DNA from: Macrosoma leucophasiata
Taxonomy: Eukaryota; Arthropoda; Insecta; Lepidoptera; Hedylidae
Reading direction: 5' to 3'
DNA: 64,000 nucleotides
Assembly (NCBI GenBank): GCA_036365455.1
Contig: JAWQUS010000020.1
Location: forward strand, 5,491,001 to 5,555,000
The position numbers and the translations under genes were made by a program. The notes under the pieces were generated by a model. It ran no database searches and was not told the origin of the DNA. It worked only from the letters and a program-made list of their open reading frames with translations. Below, in pieces: positions 1-11,275 of the stretch. Position 1 is the stretch's first letter. Each line of letters starts with the position of its first letter.

Positions 1-1539
1 ACACTATTGCAGGTACCCAGCTAACAGAGGCCGAATGGGTGCAATTTAGTTGGTGGTGCTTAATGAAAACTCAGCGGAAACGTTTGTATCGAATGGACGC
101 TTTACTTTATCGTGTTTATGAGAATTGCGATTTGTGAACGCTCATACGTGACTCTTTTGTATACTGTGTTCTTTCCTTTTTGTTTTTTTTTTATGTAATG
201 GAAGTGGTAAACAAGCATGCAGGCTACATTGATGTTTAGTGATGACTGCAACCTATAGACACCCACATAACGGTCAAAATTTAGATGCGTTACAACTCCT
301 GAGGTCTTAGGTGTTATGCCCCTGTGCTGGAAATTACAGGGTCCATATTATTATGGTGTTGTGTGGCTGTGCTGAGGGTATCTTTAGGGAAGGCAATAGG
401 TGTATTTTGGCTGAAATTATTAAGCTTTAGTCTGAAAAAAGTTATCGTGTTTATAATAAGCGAAAAAAAGTTGATACCATCATAACCGAAGTCGCCACTA
501 AATGTTTTAAATTGGACTGTTCCATATTGACAAAGTTAAGCTATGAATACACTCTGCAATCCACTGTGTTGTAGTCCAATTCAGAGTTTTTTAATGATCT
601 GCTTCCGGATATTCAACCATAACCGCATCACTTTAGGGTTGATAATCGTGGTCTGTTTAGTTGAATGCACGTATGAAACATTATTGCAGGTACCCAGCTA
701 ACAGAGGCCGAATGGGTGCAATTTAGTTGGTGGTGCTTAATGAAAACTCAGCGGAAACGTTTGTATCGAATGGACGCTTTACTTTATCGTGTTTATGAGA
801 ATTGCGATTTGTGAACGATCATACGTGACTCTTTTGTATATTGTGTTCTTTCCTTTTTGTTTTTTTTTATGTAATGGAAGTGGTAAACAAGCATGCAGTC
901 TACATTGATGTTTAGTGATGACTGCAACCTATAGACACCCACACAACGGTCAAAATTTAGATGCGTTACAACTCCTGAGGTCTTAGGTGTTATGCCCCTG
1001 TGCTGGAAATTACAGGGTCCATATTATTATGGTGTTGTGTGGCTGTGCTGAGGGTATCTTTAGGGAAGACAATAGATGTATTTTGGCTGAAATTATTAAG
1101 CTTTAGTCTGAAAAAAGTTATCGTGTTTATCATAAGCGGAAAAAAAGTTGATACCATCATAACCGAAGTCGCCACTAAATGTTTTAAATTGGACTGTTCC
1201 ATATTGACAAAGTTAAGCTATGAATACACTCTGCAATCCACTGTGTTGTAGTCCAATTCAGAGTTTTTTAATGATCTGCTTCCGGATATTCAACCATAAC
1301 CGCATCACTTTAGGGTTGATAATCGTGGTCTGTTTAGTTTAATGCACGTATGAAACATTATTGCAGGTACCCAGCTAACAGAGGCCGAATGGGTGCAATT
1401 TAGTTGGTGGTGCTTAATGAAAACTCAGCGGAAACGTTTGTATCGAATGGACGCTTTACTTTATCGTGTTTATGAGAATTGCGATTTGTGAACGCTTATA
1501 CGTGACTCTTTTATATACTGTGTGCTTTTCCTTTTTGTT
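1..1539. repeat. 677-bp tandem array, about 2.3 units, cut by the window start
   Basis: The string ATTGCAGGTACCCAGC recurs at 6, 683 and 1360, so the period is exactly 677 bp. Units differ by a few substitutions and small indels; the third stops matching near 1539. Each complete unit contains a partial minus-strand SINE-A (about 191-350 and 868-1022), so the retroposon landed before amplification. The array probably continues left of the window. An 83-codon frame at 1000-1251 lies inside the unit and has no recognised domain; I do not call it a gene. Confidence 0.93.
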
Positions 1540-1552
1540 GGATTGGATTCAA

Positions 1553-1668
1553 AACTCCCCGGCAGGGACGTGATGACCCAACGTAGAAGAAAATTTTTCC
1601 GCCAGTGCAGTCCTTGAAGTGAGCAATGGCGGTCAAATAATTTTAATGAATGGTAGTAAATAGAACTG
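1553..1668 (+). repeat. SINE-D fragment
   Basis: This shares GGGACGTGATGACCCAAC-like and GTGCAGTC...GGCGGTCAA...GGTAGTAAATA segments with 60705-60840, and less closely with 37085-37190. The tail half is missing. It abuts the head of a SINE-B. Confidence 0.6.
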
Positions 1669-1895
1669 CCTCAGTAGGTTAGTGGTAGCAGACCACTAAT
1701 AGTACGCTGGGGTCCTGGGTTCTAATCCCGGGTTGGGGAATATTAGAGAGAACGGTGTAAAATCTTTTATCTCTGGTTCTATTGCGACTTTTCCATTTGC
1801 TAAAAGTTTTCCGGTACCTCGAAGTTAGGTAATGTGCGCGGAGATGTCAATAGGCTCGCCACCTGTTACATGGGATAAAACGTAACGTTTTTATT
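1669..1895 (+). mobile_element. SINE-B (tRNA-derived), 3' truncated
   Basis: The head has the B-box-like GGGTTCTAATCCC, and the body matches the full copy at 15274-15583 (TATTAGAGA, TTCCATTT, GTAATGTG, CACCTGTTACATGG). The match ends near AAAACGTAACG and the shared SINE/LINE tail is absent. Confidence 0.85.
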
Positions 1896-1974
1896 CTACC
1901 ACTTTGTCGGCGTGATTAAGGTGTATACTTGTGCCAAATTTCAAGTCTCTAGTACTAATAATTTTTTCGCTAAA

Positions 1975-2045
1975 CCGCGGACAGACAGACAGACAGACAT
2001 GGCGAAACTGTAAGGGTTACTTGAATACTACGGAACCCTAAAAAA
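1975..2045 (+). repeat. GACA microsatellite plus ACGGAACCCTAAAAA tail
   Basis: Four to five GACA units are followed by a segment ending TACGGAACCCTAAAAA. The same ending occurs reversed at 33113-33190 and about 59163-59240, so this is a retroelement tail with a short microsatellite. Confidence 0.6.
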
Positions 2046-2989
2046 CACAAAGACTGTGTGTGTAGGTACCGTATAGATCGATAGATAAGATGAGCCAAAA
2101 AAATAGCTATTTCAGCCGTGTTACGGACGAGGGTTGCGTGGAGTGGTGATGGTTCGAAATGAGAACACAGTTTTGAAGTTTTAAACTGATACACGTATGC
2201 AAAGGTGAGAGAATGGTAAGCGAGTATCTATGAGACAGAAAACCGACTGTCCGACAACTTGAAATACGCTCCGTATACGTGCATATTTATTTTTATTAGT
2301 AGAAAAGAAGGTAAGTCTATGCACTAGTTTTCACATGTACCTTAAATACAATTTTTAATAATGATTTGCACCGACCCGCAGTTACTGTGGTGAATCTATG
2401 ACGTAAGTTTAATGGTTTAGGTATTTGTTATATTTTAGGTAGGTTACGTACGCATATAGTACCTAAGTTTGTACATATGTTTAAAGTTTTATAATTTTAA
2501 GTTTTAAATTTAGTTTACTTTATTTTATTGATTTTTATTAGGCTATTTTAATGTAAATATGTATTTTATTTATTTAGGGAAGTAGGTATACTCGTATCAG
2601 ACGGGATCGCGAGCTACGTCGTCTACAAGCCGAGCGACTACAGCGCTAATATTCTGATAGGCTTTTTAAGGATAAGAAGTAGGTATTTGATACGTGGGAG
2701 ACAAAAGTTCGACCAACCAATATCTTCCATATTGGATGGTCCAAAGTACCAAAATATTTTTAAATCTATAAAATAAAGAAAGATATCGTAAACTAGATTT
2801 CATATTGACTGGCGATGCTCGGGACGTTGGAATGATTCCAAGATGCTGTTCCATACTCAGGCTCCTTAACAATAAATACATGTTTGCCAATTCATTATTC
2901 GAATTGAACAGCCGCGATGTAAAAAACATGGGAATTCTTTAAAACTCTTTGTTATAGTGCTTCTACACTCTTAAAGATGTACATGTATA
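2046..2989. other. unassigned AT-rich sequence
   Basis: I see no repeat match inside the window, no domain and no long frame. The minus-strand frame at 2666-2929 (87 codons) shows nothing recognisable. Confidence 0.5.
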
Positions 2990-3336
2990 CACACAGAGAA
3001 ACATTAAATTTGTGTTTTTGTATGTATGTCTGTAATTTTTTACGCAAAAACTACTGGACCGGTTTCAAAAACTCTTTCACCACTAGCAGAGTATATTAAT
3101 AAAATTAAATTAACAACTTTTTTTAATAAAATATACATCGGGGGTTAAAGTACTTTTAGCTACGTTTTCACAGAGTGAACAGTAAACTTAAAAAAAAAAT
3201 AGGATACCTAATAAAAAAGGCAAAAGTAATGAGATTGTTTTAAAATCTAAGTGCCTAAATAATTGTGAATCTTGAATCATATACATCGATAACTAAAGTA
3301 GGTAGGTACAGGCGGACGAAGTCGCAGGCAAAAGTT
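2990..3336 (+). mobile_element. degenerate Helitron-like element
   Basis: The 5' part (CGCAAAAACTACTGGACCGG, then a CACCACTAGCAGA-type run) is the kind found in the Helitron at 10655-10832. The 3' part GGCGGACGAAGTCGCAGGCA resembles the GC-rich hairpin before CTAG in Helitron ends, but the terminal CTAG is lost. Boundaries are approximate. Confidence 0.45.
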
Positions 3337-3424
3337 AATGATATATAAGTGAAAACACGCATATCTACAGTTCACAATGATCGTTTATGAATAATGCATA
3401 AAAATCAAACATTTTTGTGAATGC

Positions 3425-3645
3425 GTTGCCACAACTTTGACGATTTTGAACTGAAATTTGAGTTTGATTCGGAGTGTCGCGGGTTCGATCCCCGCACCGG
3501 GACAAAAATGTGTACGGCCTACAGATATTTGTTTCGGGTCTGGGTGTTTGTGTATGTGTTGTATGTGTACAACGGCATCCACGACACAGGTTTATACCTA
3601 CTGTGGGGCTGTGAGTGTAAGCGTATTTTATTTTATTTTAACTAA
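3425..3645 (+). mobile_element. SINE-C (tRNA-derived) with degraded head
   Basis: GCGGGTTCGATCCCCGC is a T-arm with an intact B box. The region after it (CAGATATTTGTTTCGGGTCT, then TGTGGGGCTGTGAGTGTAAG) matches the minus-strand copy at 58065-58270. Overlapping frames of 65-79 codons here are artefacts of the repeat. Confidence 0.8.
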
Positions 3646-3720
3646 GGCCAAAGCTATAATACTCTTGTGCGGGAAAATTCGGATCCACATATTCTAAATT
3701 GACCGGAACACTAACATGTA

Positions 3721-3850
3721 TTGAAATAAAACTACTATCTCACGGATTATTTTAAATCAACCCGACGTTTCGGTTGCTTTTCAGCTTCTGTGGTCTCGGG
3801 CAGACTGAGGTGATATTTGTCTGATAGCAGTTTGAAAAATTATTTTGTGC
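3721..3850 (-). mobile_element. Penelope-like element 3'-terminal fragment
   Basis: Read on the minus strand this matches the end of the element at 50187-51625: the CAGTCTGCC region, then GAAGCTGAAAAGC, CCGAAACGTCGGGTT and a TTTTATTTCA end. About 30 bp seen in the long copy is missing. Confidence 0.8.
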
Positions 3851-5214
3851 CTCCATCTATTTCTCAAACGTCTTGCATATGCGAAATAGAAATGGTAGCA
3901 GTGAGTAGGTAAGAGAATGTGGTGATGGCCTGGAACACCGTCACTGGAACTCTACCACAAATATTATAAGCTAAAAAATAGCAACGAGATCATATAGGTA
4001 AATACTGAGAAAATTTGAAGTAAAAATAATATTTTTCTGAGTAAACCTGTTGTTAAAAAAAAATGTTTTATTTACTTCACAACAAGCCAGAAGTTGCATG
4101 ATATCGACTCGATAAATGGGAATAAACCGGGAACGTATAACGAGCGAGAAACCGAGCTAACTAGGAAAGAAACTTGCTAATGAGATATCCTCCAACCGGG
4201 AACTGCCTCGGTAAATAAACTATTGTACACATACTGCTATTTCGTATCTATTCGTATTTATTTAAGCAGCGTAAAAGTTAAAAAACTATATTAGTCACAA
4301 TAGTTACTTTCATTACATAATATATTATGATTATTTCTGATTCAAACATGTTATTCGTAATTAGTTAATAAGTAACATAATATTATTTTGCAGTCACCTA
4401 TTCTTACTACACAATTAAATAAATAAAAACAACATAGAAGGTAACAGCAATGATGTATCAATACGATTATGATATTATAGGTAGTCCATATTTCACCTCC
4501 TTTTTTCATTACTTAACACTTTTAAAAAACACATATCAGTTAGAGCTAGAGCGTTGTTATTTTTCCATAAAATAATATATATGTTTTGATAATAATGATT
4601 ATTAAATTGTTTCTTTACAATGTATTAATAAGCAAATTTAAATAAAATTCTTTTTCGAAATATATTTACCTATCCCATAGAAATATTCAAAATAGTTTGG
4701 CTTAATATTTGTTTTTACTAATTATATTTTTCTACAATTATATTAAAATATTAAATTGTTAAATTTAAATGTTAAGTATCTGTTACTATTTAATAATCAC
4801 TCCATCTAATAAATAATTTCCATCGTGTTATGTACTCACAGCTCATAATATTATGATAATTAAAATTTCAAAATTATGAAGCAATAAGAAATTGACAAAT
4901 TTATTATATGTGAATATAAAAAAAAACGGTACGGACACTATACGGGGAACAAACCACTAGAGTTTAACAGAGTCATTACAATGCCTCCCTTTTAACAACA
5001 GTAGACAAATCGATAGTTCAATAGAAGGACGTTTAAAAAAAACGCCTATTATAGACGTACCTACGTAATATGGATTCTTAGAGGTGTAGGTTTTAAGAAC
5101 ACTCTCAATGACTCTTCAAAATCGACGTATATGTTTGAGAGATATAGAAAAGGCACGGAAGGTAAATAAAGAAAGTTTATTTTCCAGAGGCATAAGATTC
5201 TAAGTTGGGTCATA
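3851..5214. other. AT-rich unassigned stretch
   Basis: This is very AT-rich, especially 4260-4960, with short A/T runs. No coding frame, terminal repeat or match to other parts of the window was recognised. Confidence 0.55.
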
Positions 5215-5395
5215 GGAGTTCTCGAATGGAGACCGCGAACTCCTCACAAGAGACCCCCACAAGATGGACCGACGACCTAGTGAAAATCGCGGACAACCGC
5301 TAGATGAAGCGGCAGCTCATCTTCATTATGTCAATCTTTGTCCAGCTGTGGACATCTTTTGGCTGAAATGATGATGATGAAGCTGTTAAGTCATT
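5215..5395 (+). pseudogene. LINE ORF C-terminal remnant with TGATGATGA tail
   Basis: One frame gives TDDLVKIADNR, typical of the extreme C-terminus of RTE-like endonuclease/reverse transcriptase proteins (RWTDD-VK-A-NRW), then a stop and further decay. It ends GTGGACATCTTTTGGCTGAA followed by TGATGATGATGA. That tail resembles the end of SINE-D at 60942-60990 and a solo tail near 9975. Only the last 60 or so residues survive. Confidence 0.65.
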
Positions 5396-6204
5396 ACTGA
5401 GTCGTGCATTGCCACTTGTCCGGAATAAGAACACTCAGCGCTGAACACTAGTCACTACCATTAACCATGGAGTTCCATCGTTGATGCTCTACAAGCAGTA
5501 ATAATTCACCTATTTTAGTCCCTATGCAAGGGACATACATAAATTTAGATTCACCGCGCGCATTCCCAAACGCCGAGGAAACCTTTGCCAATTGCAAAAA
5601 TCGTAAAATCACTTAAGTTGTTCAACAGGATCTCATACCTAGTAACAGTGACCTTGAACCACTTTTCGTAACAAGTTTTAATCCTAACTGAAATTCTTTC
5701 GTTTAATTACTTTCTGCTGAATATTTTTTTAATGAGAATATATTGTAATAAGAAATTCCACATCCTTTAGTAGGGCTTGTGTCCATTGTAAGGCATAATC
5801 CTAAATTTAAACTTTGTACTTATACACTCATTAATGGAAAGGCAAACCACTAAGTGACTCGCAACTATTAAGTTAAAGATCACGCGTACAGAACGCGAAA
5901 CGGATTAGCAACAATTCGCTTATGACATAAAAACTAATCTTTTCTGTGTGTTTCTTTAAACTATGAGGGGGATCTTTGTCTACCTTACCCATACAACATC
6001 GGATGGGTGGGTTGTCTTAAGGTTATGACAATAGACGTCAGACATAGCCTATTGCACACATAATTCTTCAAGTACAACATAATATCAAGGATTGTATAAA
6101 TAAATGGTTATTTGTAATATAAATAAAAAATAAAAAAAATTCTACAAGTTGTACAACTTTCATTCTGTCAAAACCCAATATAATTTCTTTGCGATTATGT
6201 CAAA
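5396..6204. other. unassigned
   Basis: No frame or repeat recognised. The 6100-6150 part is an A/T-rich run. Confidence 0.45.
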
Positions 6205-6565
6205 AAACGCGCATGGCCTCGCGGCTGGTGTAGATAGGAAGCGATCTACTCGGTTAAGCAATACGGGCGCGGTCGGGTATATGATGGATGACCGCTAGTG
6301 ACAAATTAAAATGCGCGTTTCCGTGCTTTGGAGGCACGTTAAGCCGTCAGTTGCGATTGCTATCGATAGATAGCAGTCGTTAAATCTTGTCGGAGGCCGT
6401 ATGGGCGGTTTGAAAACATCCGACAATGGGTTGACCACTAATCTTTATCTCCACCAATCCGCGTTGGAGCAGCGTCGTAGAGTAAGTTCCAGTCCTCCTC
6501 CGAAGAAGGGGAGAGACTCGTGCCCAGCAGTGGGACGTATCAAGAATTGCCATTATTATTATTAT
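6205..6565 (+). mobile_element. non-LTR 3'-terminal region with ATT microsatellite
   Basis: The order GGCCTCGCGGCTGGTGTAGA, TGCGCGTTTCCGTGCTT, GGCACGTTAAGCCGTC, TATCGATAGATAGCAGTCG, CCCAGCAGTGGGACGTAT and (ATT)n is one I recognise as a common arthropod retroposon 3' region. Frames on both strands here (6380-6586) are incidental. Confidence 0.6.
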
Positions 6566-6700
6566 ATTATATGTCAAAAACGTTAATCACGCCTATGAAA
6601 ATAGATGAAATTATTTTTTTTTATAATATTTTTTCTGGATATTAAGAAAAAACACTGAATCTATGAATATTCTTATGTCCTTATGTTCATTTTTTACGAG

Positions 6701-6764
6701 AAGAAACCTCTAAAGCTTTGGTCAATGGAGAGCTATCCATTGACCAAAGCTTTAGAGGTTTCTT
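6701..6764. repeat. perfect 29-bp inverted repeat, 6-nt loop
   Basis: The arm 6701-6729 (starting AAGAAACCTCTAAAGC) is the exact reverse complement of 6736-6764; the loop is GAGCTA. No target duplication is evident. It could be a recent inverted duplication or a small foldback element. Confidence 0.95.
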
Positions 6765-6769
6765 ATAAC

Positions 6770-7084
6770 ACCAGACCTTCATTAAGAGAGTTTTCCAAAC
6801 TTAAATGGAGTTAAATAGGTTTAGCAGTCAACGAATTTTGAATAAACAAAGTTTCAGAAGTGAAGTGACGAAGTTTGCACGTAAAAAGCTCAATCAGGAT
6901 GATTTTATAAATTATCTTCAGTTTGTAAGAAATGACTGGGAGGATACCTTATCTTGCAGGAATAAAAAATAGGATCTGCTGATGCTGGCTTTCTACTCCG
7001 AATCTTCACTGATGGGTCTTCACAGTTGCCAAATGCAATACTAAGGTCGGAGTATAAATAATAGTGGCTTATTGAACTAGATAA
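6770..7084. other. unassigned
   Basis: No repeat or gene recognised. A 67-codon minus frame (6905-7108) has no features. Confidence 0.4.
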
Positions 7085-7094
7085 TACCACTCCT

Positions 7095-7180
7095 TCAAGC
7101 TCCGTCAATGGAGCTCTACCACTAGTGGAAATAAACGCATCGCCACCAAGTCGTTCGACAAGGATGAGCTGTATCTATCA
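7095..7180 (-). repeat. SINE-A head remnant plus shared flank
   Basis: AGCTCCGTCAATGGAGCTCTACCAC is the reversed SINE-A start. The following ATCGCCACCAAGTCGTTCGA-type segment recurs beside the SINE-A at 8178-8275, so the flank and the SINE were copied together. Confidence 0.65.
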
Positions 7181-7204
7181 ATTGTATTTTTAGGAAGCCA
7201 AATA

Positions 7205-7704
7205 TGTTGAAAGAAATAAAATTCGTTAGGCAGTAACCTAACCTCAACTTTATCAAAATAGATGTTTTATTATTTTATGGATATCATGATTCTCTCGGTT
7301 TAACAGATTTCATGGTCTTTTAGTTACTCAGTCAGTATATAACATCAAACAACAAGAGAAGAAAGTTTCACGCATTAAGTTGAATAAACAATGCCACTGA
7401 AGCTACATTAAATGACCACACTACATATGGCTTAACATCAAGCACCCAGGCAGAGTTTCCAACTACTCGTGAAAGCGTTAACCTAAAGCGATAACATTCC
7501 ACATTCGCAAACTGATAAACAGGATGCCTAGGGCACACGATATATCACATTCAAGTTTTATCCGAGAAAGTGTCAAAACAAAACCTTCGCGTATTCATAT
7601 CACTGGAGACAGAAGTGTTACTTGGCAATGATTAAGTAATGTAAAGAGACGCAAACCTATTGATTTTATGTCTTCAAACAACGATGATGTAACTATTGTC
7701 ATTT
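7205..7704. other. unassigned
   Basis: No frame above background and no match to the other families. Possible decayed retroelement given the next entry. Confidence 0.35.
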
Positions 7705-7765
7705 ACAAGGTTCAATGTCCTACATGTGGTATGATTTATTGTAAAACTATTGTATCCAGTTTACA
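7705..7765 (+). pseudogene. possible Penelope GIY-YIG remnant
   Basis: One frame reads VIYKVQCPTCGMIYCKTIV. This resembles the start of the Penelope GIY-YIG endonuclease (IYK..C..CG..Y.G.T), as in the intact copy near 51030. It is too short for certainty and there is no flanking frame. Confidence 0.3.
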
Positions 7766-7865
7766 CACAGTAAATCAGTTAATTCTGACATAAGCCGTTA
7801 TATCACGTATCGTTCGTGTGCGGTTGGCAAAGCGTGAAAGGCCGAACATATGTCTTTTATAATCT

Positions 7866-8100
7866 TTGTTTTATATTATTTCGCATTAACACATGCTTGT
7901 GAAATATATTTTAAAGGAAAATGGAAAGAAAAATTTGACTTCAGGCGAGACTCGAACTCGCGGCCACTGGGAATCTAGTCCAGCCGCTCTTCCAACTGAT
8001 CTACCGAAGTCCTGCCCGATTTGTCAAATCTCGGACCAGATTCCCAGTGGCCGCGAGTTCGAGTCTCGCCTGAAGTCAAATTTTTATTTCTATTTTTCTT
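7866..8100 (-). mobile_element. tRNA-like inverted-repeat element, copy 1
   Basis: A perfect 46-bp inverted repeat pairs 7931-7976 with 8038-8083, with a 61-nt spacer. The arms contain the T-arm GCGAGTTCGAGTCTCGC, and the minus strand continues into an A-box-like GTAGATCAGTTGGAAGAGC. About 40 bp left of the inverted repeat (7866-7905) also matches 62304-62345, so the unit is larger than the repeat itself. Confidence 0.85.
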
Positions 8101-8177
8101 TAAAAACTTTTATAATCTGTTGTTTATATACGCACTAGCACTTGTACATATCAGTGCATGGTTAATTATTTTATCAA

Positions 8178-8275
8178 TTTTTATGTAATGGAAGTGGTAA
8201 ACAAGCGTGCAGTTCACATTGATGTTAAGTGATGACTGCAGCCTATAGCTCCGTCACTGAAGCTCTACCACCAGT
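8178..8275 (-). mobile_element. SINE-A, internally deleted
   Basis: It has the tail end (TTATGTAATGGAAGTGG to GCAGCCTATAG) fused directly to the head end (CTCCGTCACTGAAGCTCTAC...CCAGTA). About 180 bp of the middle is missing. Confidence 0.88.
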
Positions 8276-8322
8276 AGAAATAAAAGCATCGCCGCCAAAT
8301 CGTTCGACGAGGATGAGTTGTA

Positions 8323-8515
8323 TTTTTATTTATGTAATGGAAGTGGCAAACAAGCATGCAGTTCACATTGATGTTAAGTGATGATTGCAGCCTATTGACA
8401 CCCACACAAAGACCAGAGGTCAAAATGCAGATGCGTTACCACTCCAGGGCCGTACATTACCATCTGACCGGAACACGATAGTGCGAAACACTACCATTTA
8501 GCGGCAAGTATATTA
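8323..8515 (-). mobile_element. SINE-A, head-truncated
   Basis: It matches the consensus from the tail (ATGTAATGGAAGTGGCAAAC) through TTTAGCGGCAAGTATATTA, then stops before the head hairpin. Confidence 0.88.
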
Positions 8516-8519
8516 ATTA

Positions 8520-9100
8520 GTCTTTATGGCGGTACAAACAACATTCCAATGACAGATACATCAATAATGAGCTATACGAGTTACTATACTCGTACAGAGA
8601 CGTAGAATTAGTATACTCTTTGGTACAGAGGACAATGTTTTATTGACATGGTGCATGGCAAATGACAGATAGTATTGTCCGTCGTCTATTAAAGCACATC
8701 AATAAATGTCTCTGAGAGGCTTCAAGGTCAAAAGCGCCCTAGAATTCATATCTGTTCATGCCTACTGCTGCATCGTACGCAAGTGCGGATAAAACCATTA
8801 GTTACTGTCGACCCCTCACACCAGCCACTTAGATATTGATATTTGTGTATGATAAATGGTGTTACAAACTCGTTTTAGTGCCGGACACGGCGTAAATATC
8901 ATCGATATAATGTAAGCGACCTCGTTATTCGCGAGCAACGTGACATTTATCTATCACAGTCCATGAGTGTGAGAAAAATTGTGAAAATGGGGATTTCGTG
9001 AGATTCAGACATTTTGATGTAATTACCGTGTTTGATTTATTTGTGTTGTTTGTGATTTGGTGTTTTTGTAGTTTGTATATACTATAAAGCGTGATATTAG
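8520..9100. other. unassigned
   Basis: No repeats or frames recognised. Confidence 0.4.
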
Positions 9101-9107
9101 TACAACT

Positions 9108-9240
9108 GCCTTGGCAACTAAATGTTAGTAGCCCACTATTGATACTTTTACGTGGGTTGGATCCCTGGGACGACTCATAAGGAATATATATAGGAAGTGA
9201 GCCGGAGATTAAACATTTATCTCAGCCTAAAGAATATTAA
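9108..9240 (+). mobile_element. divergent SINE-B remnant
   Basis: AACTGCCTTGGCAAC...GGGTTGGATCCCTGGGA keeps the order and spacing of the SINE-B head but is strongly diverged. ACATTTATCTCAGC corresponds to the body. Confidence 0.5.
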
Positions 9241-9246
9241 TTGGCC

Positions 9247-9527
9247 TTTTTATGTAATGGAAGTGGCAAACAAGCATGCAGTTCACATTAACGTTAAGTG
9301 ATGACTGCAGCCTATAGACACTTACACAAAGACCAAGGTCAAAATGCAGATGCGTTAACACTCCTGAGGCCTAAGGTGTTTTGTCTCTGTGCCCGAAATT
9401 ACAAGTCCGTACATTACCACCTGACCGGAACACGATAGTGCTGAACACTACCATTTAGCGGCAAGTATTTAAGATAATGCGGTGATGCGAGCGAGCTCCG
9501 TCACTGGAGATCTACCACCAGTAGTCT
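9247..9527 (-). mobile_element. SINE-A, full length
   Basis: It runs from TTTTTATGTAATGGAAGTGG to TCTACCACCAGTA and includes all family landmarks (GCAGATGCGTTA, CTGACCGGAACACGATAG, TTTAGCGGCAAGTA). Confidence 0.93.
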
Positions 9528-9529
9528 GA

Positions 9530-10650
9530 CACATATATCAATAATTAACACTTTCAACATATACCTACTATCATAATAAAACGTCAACTGCTCTGGTACA
9601 AAGCCACCCAAAACCCGAACACAGCGATATCTGACTAAGTGCTTACGTAATACGTCTCCTGCGTCATAATTTGATCACCTTTGACGGCTTGACGCGATGT
9701 CAATTACGTCGGTGTATAACGGTGCGCCTACTCTGTCTGCGACTGATTGCATTTGACTGTACCTAGCAGAAGTTTTGATTCACAGGCCTTCAACTGGGCA
9801 ATAATGACGAGTGTCGCCCATACAAACTTAAATGTTTCTCCGCGCTCTAAAGTGGAGAAGTAAATAGCACCGTATGTCACCATTTATGCGCTTTAGCCAA
9901 AGCTTACCGTCTTTATATCTTTATATGTCTTTAAAACATACCATAATATAGAAAAATATGTAATACAGACAGATATTGACGTCTTTCGGCTGAAATGATG
10001 ATATTTAAAACAAATAAATATAACTAATAACTTGGTAAGTAACTATACGCTTATACGTTATTTTCTAGTTAATTATCCTATATTAGATGCGGCAACCCCA
10101 TTCACGGTCTCGTCCACCATCATTTGAATAAAAAACTATATACAAAAATGAGCTATAATTGCCTTTTAGATATACCTAGTTCCCACTAAACACATCTTCT
10201 TTGGAACAGCTTAAACGAATTTAAACTATAACAATTTATCCGTTTACCCAACGCAATTGCAAACCAGCTGCAATAAGCTTACAATATTAGAAGAGTTTTA
10301 GATTTCAGAACGCTATAACACGTTTAAGCTATAAAAAGATGTTACTGTTACAATTCAGTGTTTCCAGTCGTTCGCAAGTCGCCGGGTATTCCGATGGTCG
10401 TATTAAAGTTACCTTGTTATAGTTGCAACGAAGCGGATATAGAAGCGCCATTTGATTTTCTTATTGTTCAGAAAGTAAGGCTGCATACAAGTTATGCGAA
10501 TTAAAAAGTTATGGCTGTATAGATTGTAGCCGTGCACATTAAAAAGATGAATTGAAATAGGGATGATATTGAAAAGTTTGTTTGCTATGGTCCCAAATGA
10601 ATTATTTGTATATTTTAGTATTTAGTATTATTATTCATCCTAACGTTACC
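9530..10650. other. unassigned with one LINE tail scrap
   Basis: Near 9970-10000 the phrase GACGTCTTTCGGCTGAAATG is the LINE/SINE-D tail motif. Nothing else is recognised. Confidence 0.45.
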
Positions 10651-10654
10651 CAAA

Positions 10655-10832
10655 TCTTTTCTAATATTATAAAGAGGAACATTTGTGATTTTGTGTGTAA
10701 GTTTATATCGTTTTCACACTAAAACTAATGGACCGATTTCAGTTTTTTCACCATTGGCAAGCTGCATCTTCATTGAGTGATAAAGGCTATATTACATTCG
10801 TTGCACCCGTGCCAAGCCGGGGGAAACGCTAG
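10655..10832 (+). mobile_element. non-autonomous Helitron, 178 bp
   Basis: It begins TC after an A (10654) and ends CTAG before a T (10833), the canonical A|TC...CTAG|T arrangement. The end is preceded by a GC-rich region (GCCAAGCCGGGGGAAACG). It has no coding capacity. It is related to 37841-38006. Confidence 0.85.
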
Positions 10833-11134
10833 TATTTACTAATTTTAGTATACGTACATAGGCGGGCTCATATCTAGATGGCACTATTCTATTTCGAAGG
10901 GCAATCAGAGAGTGCAGATGTACGTACTGTTTAATATTTTACGTACGAATTTTCTAGAACAACAATAATTGACGACAAGCCTACAGGCAATGAGAAATGT
11001 GAAACTAGGTAGAAAAGCAACTTCACCTGATAATGATATTGTCTGTTCCACAAAGATATCAATGTAAAGCAGGATATAGCTTCCTTCTATCCTTCTTGAA
11101 AGAACTGGACACATGAATTCTACTTAGAAGCCCT

Positions 11135-11275
11135 TCATTAACTACGTCACGCAAAATATCGGTATTTTGGATCTCCCCCCCCCTCTTCGCTTTTTCCTAT
11201 CTTCTTAACATGCAACGTCACATTTGACACCCCCCCCCTTCCTCCCCCTCTTCCTGAATGAGAACGTATTTGATA
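11135..11275 (-). repeat. C-run-rich retroelement fragment
   Basis: TACGTCACGCAAAATATCGG followed by long C runs and CGTCACATTTGACACC is a pattern I recognise from insect LINE tails. It cannot be assigned to a named family from sequence alone. Confidence 0.5.

Noticed and set aside
1000..1251. 83-codon frame with a hydrophobic N-terminus as a secreted peptide gene
   Set aside because: It lies within the 677-bp tandem unit, is disrupted in the first unit, and starts inside a SINE-A remnant.
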